Assembly (NCBI GenBank): GCA_028532985.1
Contig: JANCIK010000006.1
Location: 3,224,001-3,288,000, forward strand
From: Stropharia rugosoannulata
Lineage: Eukaryota; Basidiomycota; Agaricomycetes; Agaricales; Strophariaceae
DNA length: 64,000 bases
Direction of reading: 5' to 3'
The translations under genes and the position numbers were made by a program. This document shows positions 55,450-64,000 of the stretch, piece by piece; the stretch's first letter is position 1; each line of letters begins with the position of its first letter. Under the pieces are notes generated by a model that did not search any database, was not told where the DNA came from, and worked only from the letters and a program-made list of their open reading frames with translations.

Positions 55450-55499
55450 AATCCTGTATTTTTCTACCGGTTTTTACTTGTCTCTTTGGCCGTCTATCC

Positions 55500-56117
55500 A
55501 TGTCTCCTCCTCGCAGGCCACGTTCCCCTCGGGTTCGCTTTTCCTCAGACATTATTGCCTCTCGTCTGGCCGATGCTATGGCTGATATTAACCAGCATTG
55601 CAATCGTAACGTCATAGACTTAGCAGGTCTTGCTCGTCTTTTAGCCCGGGCCTCTTGTTTAATGGTCAGTCACCTTTCTTATTTCTAAGCTTTAAGTGGC
55701 CTGATTTTGTCGTAGTCCCGTCTATTTGACGCTGTCGAGTCCTCTACTCCTACGGACGCCAATTATCCCCTTGCTTTCAACTCGATAACCCGCTATCTTC
55801 GAGCATTGTTGCGGCATTATCACCTTCTACGCTATTTCTTGCGTGATAGGGCGTATTTTTATCCCGCCAACTATCATCGTTTTGCGCGTGTCGGGGTTAT
55901 GCTTGGCTTTCTCTTTGATCGCGATACCCGCTTAATTGAGGCTGAGGTTCGGGCTTATTATTCTCTCTCAGTCTCTCTGCTTACTCTCTCGTGTTTTTAG
56001 GACTGGTATTCTGAACGGTGCAAGTATCCGCTAGACCGGCGCGTCACTTCTCGTGCGTTGACTTTGGAGGAGCAGAACCCATTTTGCCCGTGTGGCTTCT
56101 TAGTACACACATTGTAG
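55500..56117 (+). CDS. Element 3 opposite-strand gene 3 (170 aa, unknown)
   Basis: Exons 55500-55664, 55716-55946 and 56001-56117 join in frame with GT-AG introns of 51 and 54 bp. It begins MSPPRRPRSPRVRFSSDIIA (basic), then has helices rich in Leu, Arg and Tyr (LLRHYHLLRYFLRDRAYFYP). It ends with a Cys motif (NPFCPCGFLVHTL). The start lies 50 bp after the previous stop, close to ACATATAAAATCC, which may be its TATA box. No family is recognised. Confidence 0.7.
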
Positions 56118-56489
56118 ATCATTAATTTGTTGATGTCAATCGTGATCTGCCCGCTTAATTAAAGATTTAGCGTTTTTGGCTTGGCGTTGGATTTGTTTAT
56201 GTGTATAGGCGAATTAAACCGGTCTAAGTTTTAGCCCGCTTATTTCTCCTCTCCCCCAAACCAAAAATCGAGTGTCCCACTCGACCCGAGTGTGCCCGTG
56301 TCATGGCCTAGAATTCTTGTGCGTCCGCCCTGAATTAACCCGGATAAATGTGTACCCATCTGGCCCTCCCTGCCTTCTTTAATGCGAGGAACTTAGCGGA
56401 CTCTGGCGTGGTGAGAAATGTATAAAAGGTCGCGCTTTGCAACGTCGAAGAACAGACCAACATTACTTGTCCGCGTCCTCCGTCGCAAC
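56118..56489. other. Intergenic stretch before element 3 gene B
   Basis: It contains an internal copy of the polypurine tract and hairpin (56250-56284, listed separately), several CCCGCTTA/ACCCGGATAA motifs, and a good TATA box (TGTATAAAAGG, about 56418) some 70 bp before the gene B start. Confidence 0.6.
56250..56284 (-). promoter_or_regulatory. Internal copy of the polypurine tract plus hairpin, element 3
   Basis: TCTCCCCCAAACCA is repeated exactly as at 52272-52285, again followed after four bases by a 7-bp hairpin, here TCGAGTG-TCC-CACTCGA (56268-56284). It lies 4 kb inside the element and just before the gene B promoter. It could be a central polypurine tract, a shared promoter element, or the scar of a recombination that joined two 3' ends. 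Confidence 0.65.
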
Positions 56490-57960
56490 ATGGCTACTTT
56501 TGACATCTCTTCTACCCTTGAACGCGTTCAAGCGGGTCTCGCCCAATACAAGTCTACCCGGCCGTTATTGGGTACTGTCGATGCTATTACGCCCAAGCTC
56601 TTAGCCGACCAGTTAGTAGCCCAGGTTATGCTGATGGTAAGCAAAATCCCAGCGACCCAAAATAACCCATCACATCAACTCTTATTGTAGCTCCCGTGGG
56701 CGAGGATATGTCGTCCCAACTCCAACATACCGCTGCGTGCGATGCGTTGTTATTCTGCCGGGCAGAGTTACTTCACATTCACGCGGCTGGTGCAGCGTCT
56801 GGTTACGAACATCCTTCGGAGTTCCACAAGCTTAGCTCGCTTACTATCCATATCCACAATCATCGCAAAGGTCAATCCCTCAAAGCTCAGCAGCAAAAGG
56901 TACGTGCAGAAGCTGAAGCCGCTCTGCGCGACCAAGCGAAGCAGTCCCAGCGCGAGGTGAGCCAGTCGTATCTCAACTTTCATTATACCGGGCTAATTTT
57001 ACCCGGTACAGACCCGTCATCGCAAGGTCAAATCCAAGGCGACCGTGGAGGACAGCGACGAAGAAATGGAGCCGGTTATCATCCTGGATGGTAATCCCCG
57101 TTCTCTCAAGGATCTATGCATGCCCCAGCCACCCCGGTATGTTGTTGGAATTTTTAGCCCGGTAAAACACTTGTCTCACGGGTCTGGTTACTTAGGACGC
57201 GATGGTCGTTGACGACGCCACTGCTACTCCTACTCAAGCGTCTGTACGTGCTGAGGCGAAAGCTGCTAAGAACGCTCCTCCGACGCCTGGAACTCCTTCC
57301 TCTGTAGGTAGTGGCACCCTTCGATCTTAGGTGACTTACTAACTGCGCTTCTCTACCCGGTTCAGCGTGAACGCAAGGCTGAGGTGCGCTATTTCCCTCT
57401 GGCACAGATTAGCGGCCTCAACACTGATACCCCGGCTTACCGTAAGGTCACCCGTGTTACCAGCAAGTCTGATCGTCCGTCCTCCAAGCGCCCTCGTTCT
57501 TCCATGACGCCGCGCACTGTAGCAGGCGCTCCCGCTGGTGAAGGTACTGCGTATTTCCACTGTTCCCAATGGACACCTCGTTGACCCATTTTTGCAAAAC
57601 AGGCGGCCTCGATGGACCCGTCGAGCTAGACGAATGCCTTATGCGGGTACGCGTCCTTCAATCCCAGGAGAAGCTCGCTATCTCATCCGTCCGTGGCGCA
57701 CAAAAGGAAAAGGAGCTCTTACTTGCCCAACTCGAAGAACACCACTATCACTTGCGCTACAACCTTCGTATGCGCGACTTGGTAGTCGAAAGCCTCCAGA
57801 AGTGGCAGGCCAAGCATGAACCCGTATGTCATTCCCTCACAATACCTATCTTTTACAATTAACCCGTCATGACTAGATGCGCCTCTTCTCTTCGCTTGAC
57901 CAGCAGGTCCACAGCGAGATCGTCCGTGCCCAGTATCTACGTAGTCAAAAGCTCTTATAG
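56490..57960 (+). pseudogene. Element 3 opposite-strand gene B: coiled-coil protein, probably decayed
   Basis: Recognisable exons are 56490-56636, 56691-56956, 57012 to about 57135, 57196-57303, 57366-57543, 57603-57823 and 57877-57960, with GT-AG borders. It begins MATFDISSTLERVQAGLAQY. A helical His/Gln/Ala-rich exon, an acidic stretch (TVEDSDEEMEPVIILDG), a basic patch (SDRPSSKRPRSS) and a long C-terminal coiled-coil (KEKELLLAQLEEHHYHLRYN) follow. Phases do not fit at exon 1/2 (unless a GC donor is used) or at exon 3/4, so one-base lesions are likely. The arrangement parallels the element 2 gene at 42122-43234. It ends 112 bp from the convergent pol stop. Confidence 0.65.
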
Positions 57961-58071
57961 TACCCTCAAGTAGTGTTGTTAGACTTCATAGGATAGAAAT
58001 ACGAATAGAATCTCCGTGTGTTAAAATCTGGACGCCTTTGAACAGAGCTTCAACCTTTTACACCGGGCAAT

Positions 58072-61000
58072 TCAGTCGTCTTCGCCATTCTCAGAGTCGC
58101 TCAGATTCCCAGACAAGTCATCATCAGCCGATGGTTCTGAAGCGTCCAAGATCCTTTGTAACCCGTCTTTTGAAATGTTCAACCACCCTAATAAATTGTC
58201 CGGTAAGTCTATTTTTGACCGGGCAAAATAAGGTAAAACCCTAAATTGCGCGACTTTGTGACTCCACAGGGCACCGTTTAATTCTGCCACGATGTAGGAT
58301 CCGCCTGTAGTCCGTCGGATGACAACCATCGGTCCAAGATATCGCGGCTTCATTTTCTTGTCTAGGCTAGACTCGATGCCTGTGTTGCGGACTAAAACCA
58401 AATTGCCCGGGTTAAAATCAAAGTCTTTTATGACAGCCTTGTGATCGGCTTCATACTTCAACAACCGGTCTACTTTGGCCTTAGTTATTTTAGCCCGCAT
58501 TTCATCAATCAGAGTGGCTTGTTTAGCTAGCGCTTGAGCCCGAAAACCAATTAATTCTGCGTCGGTTAGAATCCTACCCGGCAGTTTAACTAACCAGGTA
58601 GCTTCAACTATATCCAGAGGTATGGTAGGGTGCGCCGCTGTTACCATAAAGAAGGGTGAACAACCAAGCCGCTTCCTTATTGAAATACGGTCGGCCCACA
58701 ACACATGGTATAAGAACCAGAACCACTTCGAGATCTGACCGCCTGTTGCTTTGTACAACATTTGACGGATATCCCAATGAGGCCTTTCCACCGTCCCATT
58801 TGCCCGTGAGTTATATGGGGAAATTCTGATACCCCGGATGCCATATTTATCAGCTAGCCATTTGACCGCTTTAATAAATGGAGGCCCGTTGTCTGTCACT
58901 ATCTCCACCATGCAACCCCATCTTGTTATAATCTCTTCGAAAAGCCATTTGCCAATAGTTTCACTATTTTCATTTCTAACTGCCCGGGCTTCTGGCCACG
59001 ATGTAAGGTTACATCGCCCGTGTACTATGTATTTACACCCGTTTGAAGGCGGTGACATATTCATGGTATCACAATGCACGACTTGGAAAACTGACGGCGT
59101 ATGAGTAACGACAGGGGGTATCTGGACCAGTATTTTCTGTCGCTCTTGACAGAAATGACAAGTCTTGATATACCACACCACATCTCGCTCTAATTCTGGC
59201 CACCAAAATCTACCCGCTAAAAGGTTCTTAGTGGAATAAACTCCCCGGTGTCCTAAACTGTCATGCGCTGCCTTCAACATATACATGCGGTCTTTCTTGG
59301 CGACCACTAGTCTGTGTTGAGAGTTTTCGCTCCGTCTGTACAGCCGTCCCTCTGCGTCTAAGAAGAAATGAGCTGCCCATCTTTTAAAGTTTTTAACTTT
59401 CTTAGATGTGTTGCAATAAGCGGGCAGGGTAGTCAAGTCTTTTAACCAGGTTGTTATATCCGGTAACTTAGCATCATGATCTATGCCTATTTTAGTTCTT
59501 AGGTCCTCGGGATATGCATCCACAACCGGATCCTCGGTCCGTTCTGGCAGTAAGTCTCTACTTATTTGGTTTGTAAAGGCTGTCATCGCGGCTACCACTT
59601 GTTTATTTTGCCGGGTTGTTTCCTTTTTCAAGAACTCCCTTAGCTCTTTACAAGTTTCTTGTGCTAGGACTTTGGCAGTTTTAATTTCTGTCTCGAAGTC
59701 TTTTACACAAGTAGCTCGCGTATGTAGAAATCCCTTCCTAGAGTCTATTTGATCTGCAAACTTCTCTATTTCAAACGGAATAGGCCCGTTTGGATCATCT
59801 AAGACACATTTAGGAGGTAATTCTTCTGCCTCTTCCTCGAGATCTGGGTTAGAATATTCTTCGTCCCCTGGGTAATATGGTCTGCGAGATAGCCCGTCTG
59901 GTCCAAAAGTTGCTCCTACTTTGTGTACCAGTGTGAACTGGAACAATTTAATATTGTCAATCCACCGGTTTATAGTAGCATTTGGCATCAGATCTGGATT
60001 CTCTAACATCCCCTTTATGTAAGATGCGTCGGTTTCCACTACTAATTTTCGTACCCCCAGTAGCCAGTGTCGACAAGCGTACAAGGCTCTCATGAGGCCA
60101 AACAATTCTCTCTTAGGTTGAGAGAAGCGGGCTTCTCGTTCGTTCATAGGTATTGATCCGAATCGTACGTAGTACTTCTTTTTAGGGTCATCTATATCGC
60201 GTTGATAAATATAATAGCCTATAGCCATATACGAAGTATCAACCGCCAACACTACTTCCCCTTGCCCCTCATAGTCTATGGTTTTTAGGCATTCGACCAC
60301 GTCTAGGCCATCCTTTATAAGTCGCATGCTTTCTTCTTGTTCAGCACCCCACTCAAACGGGTTATTGCTCTTGAGTAATTTCGCAATGTGTTGTGCCCGT
60401 TTCGCGTAGTTAGGTATAAATATTCGCAATAGTCCCAGCGTTCCTAAGAATGCTCGTACATCGCTCACATTTTTACAAGTGCCCCAGTTTTTGATGACAG
60501 CTAGCTTATCTGGGGACGGTTTTCTTCCATCGTAGGAACACAAGTGTCCCACGACGGTGATTTCACTCTCACATACGACGGATTTATGCCCGCTAAACGT
60601 TCCCCCGCAATACCTCATTCTCTGAAGTACCCGGTTCACGTTATTCATATGCTCCCAGACAAACCGCCTAATCCCTGGATTTTCTTTGATAGTTTCATAC
60701 GACCCGTCAGGTTTTTGGTAGCGTGAGGCGGGGCCTCTTACCGGTACGTCGTCTATATATGGCATAGTAATTTCTGGTACTTCCTCTTGCAAAATGAAAT
60801 TAACATCATCATGAAAGATTGGTACTGAATTTGTCCATCCCATAGGCAGTGTTACCAGCCTCATAGCTCCAAAAGGTGTTTGGAATGTGGTCAGGTCTCT
60901 AGATTCTTCCGCGAGAAGCCTTTCGTCGTATCCTACATATAAATCAAACATCCCTCCACAAGCCCGACCTGAGAAATGTATTGCCAATTCCTCGGTAGCC

Positions 61001-61829
61001 GGGGGAACCCCAGAGTGTGCGATGGTTACCGCGTTTAGCGGTTCCAGACTATGTACCACTCTTAGCTTCCCGTTTTTCTTTAGCACGGTAAACCAACGCG
61101 TTCTATACGGTGAATTTGATGGTTCTATTATTTTGCTTTCCAATTTCTCCTTGAGTATCCGACACACCTCGCCTTGTAACCCCGGCAGAATAGGTATGTT
61201 CTTGAGCACCCACGGCTTATGTTCGATAACCGGTATTTCTACCGGTGGAAAGTACTCTTCTTTGAAGCGTCCTTTCTCACTATCTTCCCAAGCAAAAGCT
61301 CCATTCTGGTTCATCATAAGGTTATGCATCAGATCTCTTTCTGCCGGCCATAAGAAATCACTCTTGTGTACCTCGTCAAACTGTTCTTTTCTCTCTTGGG
61401 TATACCGGCCTGTCGGTACGAACGGTACTGGATTTGTAGGTAAAGCGGGCATATCAGCTAGGGGATCTCCCTTGATATCCCGTTTAATCCTGTATCTCTC
61501 CGGTAGGTCCTGAAAAACTGGTCTCACTTTCTGTGCGACCGGCTTATATTTCTTTCCTACGTACTGTCCTCGAGGCTTACTAGTATTCCTTCTTTTACCC
61601 GCTAGTTTACCTATGCCCGGTTCTCGTGTAATATCCGTTTTCACCGTTTGTTGAACGATGATTTTCGCTACTATACTTCTGACCCATGAACAAGGCAAGC
61701 TTCTCTCTCTCGTTATCTTCAATCGGGCTTTCTTTTCCGCTACCTCTAAGTAGGCGTTCATTATCCCTCTTTCCGAAAATTTACCCGTCTCAGCTACAGT
61801 GTAACCGAGTACTTGTAAACTCCCGTCCT
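58072..61829 (-). CDS. pol: Element 3 pol: reverse transcriptase, RNase H, integrase
   Basis: The frame is open from about 61829 (LQVLGYTVAETGKFSERGIM) to the stop at 58072, with an ATG at 61761. Domains are RT (KLRVVHSLEPLNAVTIAHSG; FGAMRLVTLPMGWTNSVPIF; active-site YIDDVPVRGP), RNase H (LAVDTSYMAIGYYIYQ; KRELFGLMRAL; VETDASYIKGM), and integrase (HDSLGH...CHFC; HCDTMNM, VTDNGPPF and TVERPHWD). A C-terminal barrel region (RNTGIESSLDKKMKPRYLG) follows, and the tail is acidic. The upstream part of the pol frame is displaced by a one-base loss near 61828, so the fusion with protease is broken even though the catalytic domains are complete. Confidence 0.9.
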
Positions 61830-61830
61830 G

Positions 61831-63180
61831 GAATCATATTCCAGCATAACCGCAGTATCTCCTTGATCATCAATCAACTCCTCGATGCTGGAAAAACTTG
61901 TTCTGCTGCTTGCGCTGCAGTTGGCTTCCTTAGTTCTGCCGGTGATTTTCCTCTATCAAATGTTGGTACTACTAGCTTATTCCCATTTCTTGGATCCGTC
62001 AGAGTGATGGTTTGATCACCAGACGCTTCGCTTTTAATGTTACAGGCGGATACTACCTCAAAGGGCGACCCAGAAGAACTTTGTAAGGCGGGTCGTTTAT
62101 GATGTGGACTTGTAGCAAGTATTTTAACCCGCCAAAATCAAACATCACATTTCTAGCCAAACCTAGAGTCCTTTCTACATGTCCTTGGGCGCTCTGCATA
62201 TTGATGGTTATTTTTGGATTCCAGGATATACCCAATGAGACTGCGACGTCTTTGGCCATGGATACTATTTCTGATCCTCCATCTAGTAATGCTTCCTCCT
62301 GATCCACATTATTAATCTTTGGGTATACTGACCTAACTGGTCTGGCTTCTGTAGCTACCCATCTGATGTCAACGGGCTCATCTGTCTCTGCTAGACTATC
62401 CAAGTATTGGACTACCGGATCAGTTACTACTATTGTACCCGCTTGACCTATTTCTGAGTCTTGAGGCAAGATACAATAATTGGTACACTGCGGCAAGTCT
62501 TCAATATATATTTCTACCCGCTTTTGGGTGTCTGATATTATATCCAGGCTCGGTTCGGTATCTAGCTCTATTGCTGGCTCAGAAGTGCTAGGTAGTACTT
62601 CCTGACTAACAAATGATAGACTCTCCTCCGGATCAACCGGTTTATTTATTTCCCCGTCACTTTCTATATACTCATCATACCAATCTTTCCTGTTCTCGTC
62701 CTCTGTGATGTTTACATTGGACGCGACTGTAGGGTGGACTGGTACTCTGACTTTAGAAATATGCCGGGTTAATTCTTTAATAAAGCGGCGAATTGCCCAG
62801 CAATTGCCCCACTGTAGTGCCTACCGGCGTATTTAATATTAAGTCTACTACGTCTTTTGTTACTGCGCTAGCTTCCACTGGTGCTCTGGTCTGATAAGCG
62901 GGTATATGTTTCTCTCTCGGGACATCCCGCCTATGAACTTCATTCAAAGGCCTTACGTCCACGAAAGGTACCTCTGCCACTTGGCTAGGCGGAGGGTTCA
63001 CATTTTCCTCTACACTTCTCGTTTGTGCAACCGGCTTCTTTCTAGCGTTCATAACGACTTCAACTATTTTATTTTTATTTTTCATCTTTGGCTGTTTTTC
63101 TAATTTGTCCTCCGGGGCTGATAAACCTACTAAGCTAGCCAACTTATTAGGGTCAGCTGATCCCATCCTCGAACGCTTTA
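61831..63180 (-). pseudogene. Element 3 protease region (frameshifted)
   Basis: Reading from the -1 site at 63181-63187, the frame gives LKRSRMGSADPNKLASLVGL and a Lys/Val-rich linker to a stop at 62777; a one-base shift at about 62787 is needed to continue (IRRFIKELTRHISKV). The protease active site is EALLDGGSEIVSM. At YKVLLGRP (about 62055) another single-base loss creates an early stop, and the sequence continues in the next frame (FEVVSACNIKSEASGDQ; ITLTDPRNGNKLVVPTFDRG). T-TTT-C at about 61891-61895 marks the protease/pol overlap. The pol-frame start (IEELIDDQGDTAVMLEYDS) follows it and then meets the third shift. Confidence 0.8.
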
Positions 63181-64000
63181 GAAATTTTCTTGGTCTGCGT
63201 CTTCTTGCATTTTACCGTATAGGTATTGCCTGACGTCGTTCAGATCCATTTTGTCCAGAAGAATCTCCAAGTCAGCCTGGGTTGAATCACCCGGGTTGAA
63301 TTGTTCTCCTTCGGCTCTGTGAGCGACTGTGTGGTTGAACTGTATTATACCGGGCTGGTTCCTTGGTTTCACATTAAGATTAACCGTGACCTTGCCGTCG
63401 ACAAACAGCGCCTCAACTCGCTCTTTTACTGAGTCCCCTGCTTTTCCCCACGGAACAGGTCTTCCGTCAGCCAATTTAACTTTGCCATAGACATCTACCA
63501 ATATCCATCCTTTAGCTATATGATCCCCTTTTACCGGGCATTCATTTTTCATATGGCCAGACTCATTGCAATAGAAACAAATGCCTGACGGGCTGCTGCT
63601 AGCACCGTACCTAGGTCCGTTACTACCTGAGGATTGGGCTAGCACCCTAGACTGCGACATTAACCGGGTTAATTCCTCAATCTTATTATTGATAAGTTTC
63701 ATATTGCTCTCAGCCTGTTTGGCTTGGATATTGAAGGTGTCTTTCATCCTGCATATCTCAGCTTCTACCTTAGTGGACATTTCTGGATTAGCCCGGCTGT
63801 TTTGGCTTGTACTCGCGCGTGACGTTAACGATTTGTAGGTCGTTCGGGAACCTTGACCAATCGATATAGCCGTCTCGATCACATCGTCCAATTTATACCT
63901 GTCTTCGGGTCGTACTTTTCCTTCTACAGCTTTACTTGTTACCTCCAAACGGCTCTGTACGTTACTTCTAAACTCTGGCTCTAGACACTCCAAGAACATT
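63178..64000 (-). CDS. gag: Element 3 gag, C-terminal part (cut by window end)
   Basis: The frame is open from the window edge to the stop at 63178. It contains capsid-end sequence (FLECLEPEFRSNVQSRL), a Ser-rich linker, a coiled-coil (SNMKLINNKIEELTRLMSQS), and a CCHC zinc knuckle CFYCNESGHMKNEC. The conserved segment VDVYGKVKLADGRPVPWG follows. It is homologous to the element 2 gag fragment. The N-terminal capsid half lies outside the window. Confidence 0.88.
   Translation of the reverse strand, partial: MFLECLEPEFRSNVQSRLEVTSKAVEGKVRPEDRYKLDDVIETAISIGQGSRTTYKSLTSRASTSQNSRANPEMSTKVEAEICRMKDTFNIQAKQAESNMKLINNKIEELTRLMSQSRVLAQSSGSNGPRYGASSSPSGICFYCNESGHMKNECPVKGDHIAKGWILVDVYGKVKLADGRPVPWGKAGDSVKERVEALFVDGKVTVNLNVKPRNQPGIIQFNHTVAHRAEGEQFNPGDSTQADLEILLDKMDLNDVRQYLYGKMQEDADQENF
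63181..63187 (-). promoter_or_regulatory. -1 frameshift heptamer AAATTTC at element 3 gag/protease overlap
   Basis: Gag ends GAA AAT TTC TAA on the sense strand; A-AAT-TTC fits X-XXY-YYZ in the gag frame and directly precedes the stop. The -1 frame continues CTA AAG CGT into the protease region. The site is equivalent to GGGTTTC in element 2. Confidence 0.75.

Larger units (their letters stand above)
50504..64000 (-). mobile_element. Ty3/gypsy element 3 (runs off the window)
   Basis: The order from left to right is a 1,768-bp LTR, polypurine tract with hairpin, three opposite-strand genes, a second polypurine-tract/hairpin copy, a fourth opposite-strand gene, then minus-strand pol, protease and gag, with gag cut by the window end. 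It is inserted into gag of element 2. Frameshifts near 61828, 62055 and 62787 disrupt the protease and the start of pol. The element must exceed 13.5 kb, because the rest of gag and the 5' LTR are outside. Confidence 0.88.

Overview
The window looks like nuclear DNA of a mushroom-forming basidiomycete (Agaricomycete). It has intron-rich host genes with GT-AG splicing, a recognisable fungal MKT1 gene, an F-box protein, a fungal-type multi-pass membrane protein, a PsiD-like decarboxylase relic, and three large Ty3/gypsy LTR retrotransposons. All gene models below were spliced by eye and checked for reading-frame continuity. Nothing was searched against a database.

Layout. 1-2483 has no gene I can support. 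2484-7849 (minus strand) holds two tandem host genes: a small C2HC zinc-finger protein and an eight-exon MKT1 homologue with unusually long introns. 7850-13308 is a gene-poor stretch. 13309-20042 holds two inverted copies of a DNA transposon with TCACGCAC-rich ends. They flank an F-box gene, and a 0.58-kb MITE sits inside the second copy. 20739-23000 encodes a 753-aa protein with three C-terminal C2H2-like fingers. 23404-24734 is a decayed PsiD/phosphatidylserine-decarboxylase-like gene. 27171-28454 is a five-exon membrane-protein gene broken by one nonsense codon.

From 29785 to the window end, three gypsy elements lie side by side or nested, all with gag-pro-pol on the minus strand. Element 1 (29785-41282) is complete, with two 965-bp LTRs. 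Element 2 (41283-50503) has an intact pol, a protease interrupted by a 1,060-bp TIR element, and a gag cut off where the LTR of element 3 was inserted. Element 3 (50504 to beyond the window) has several frameshifts in its coding region.

The most striking feature is that all three elements carry genes on the opposite strand, between the 3' LTR side and the 3' end of pol. These have their own GT-AG introns (45-60 bp) and, in several cases, TATA boxes. Element 1 has a four-gene cassette, element 3 has four genes in two blocks, and element 2 keeps one 5'-incomplete gene. One protein in element 1 and one in element 3 carry a six-cysteine CxxC...C...CxxC...C domain resembling zinc-cluster DNA-binding domains, followed by a charged helical region. 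Each element is also peppered with its own short CpG-containing motif (TTCCGA in element 1, CCGCTGAGCGC/GCGC in element 2, RCCCGSTTA in element 3). Opposite-strand genes, cysteine-cluster proteins and private dispersed motifs together suggest an element-encoded self-recognition or anti-silencing system, analogous in logic to VANC of plant VANDAL transposons. That functional reading is inference.
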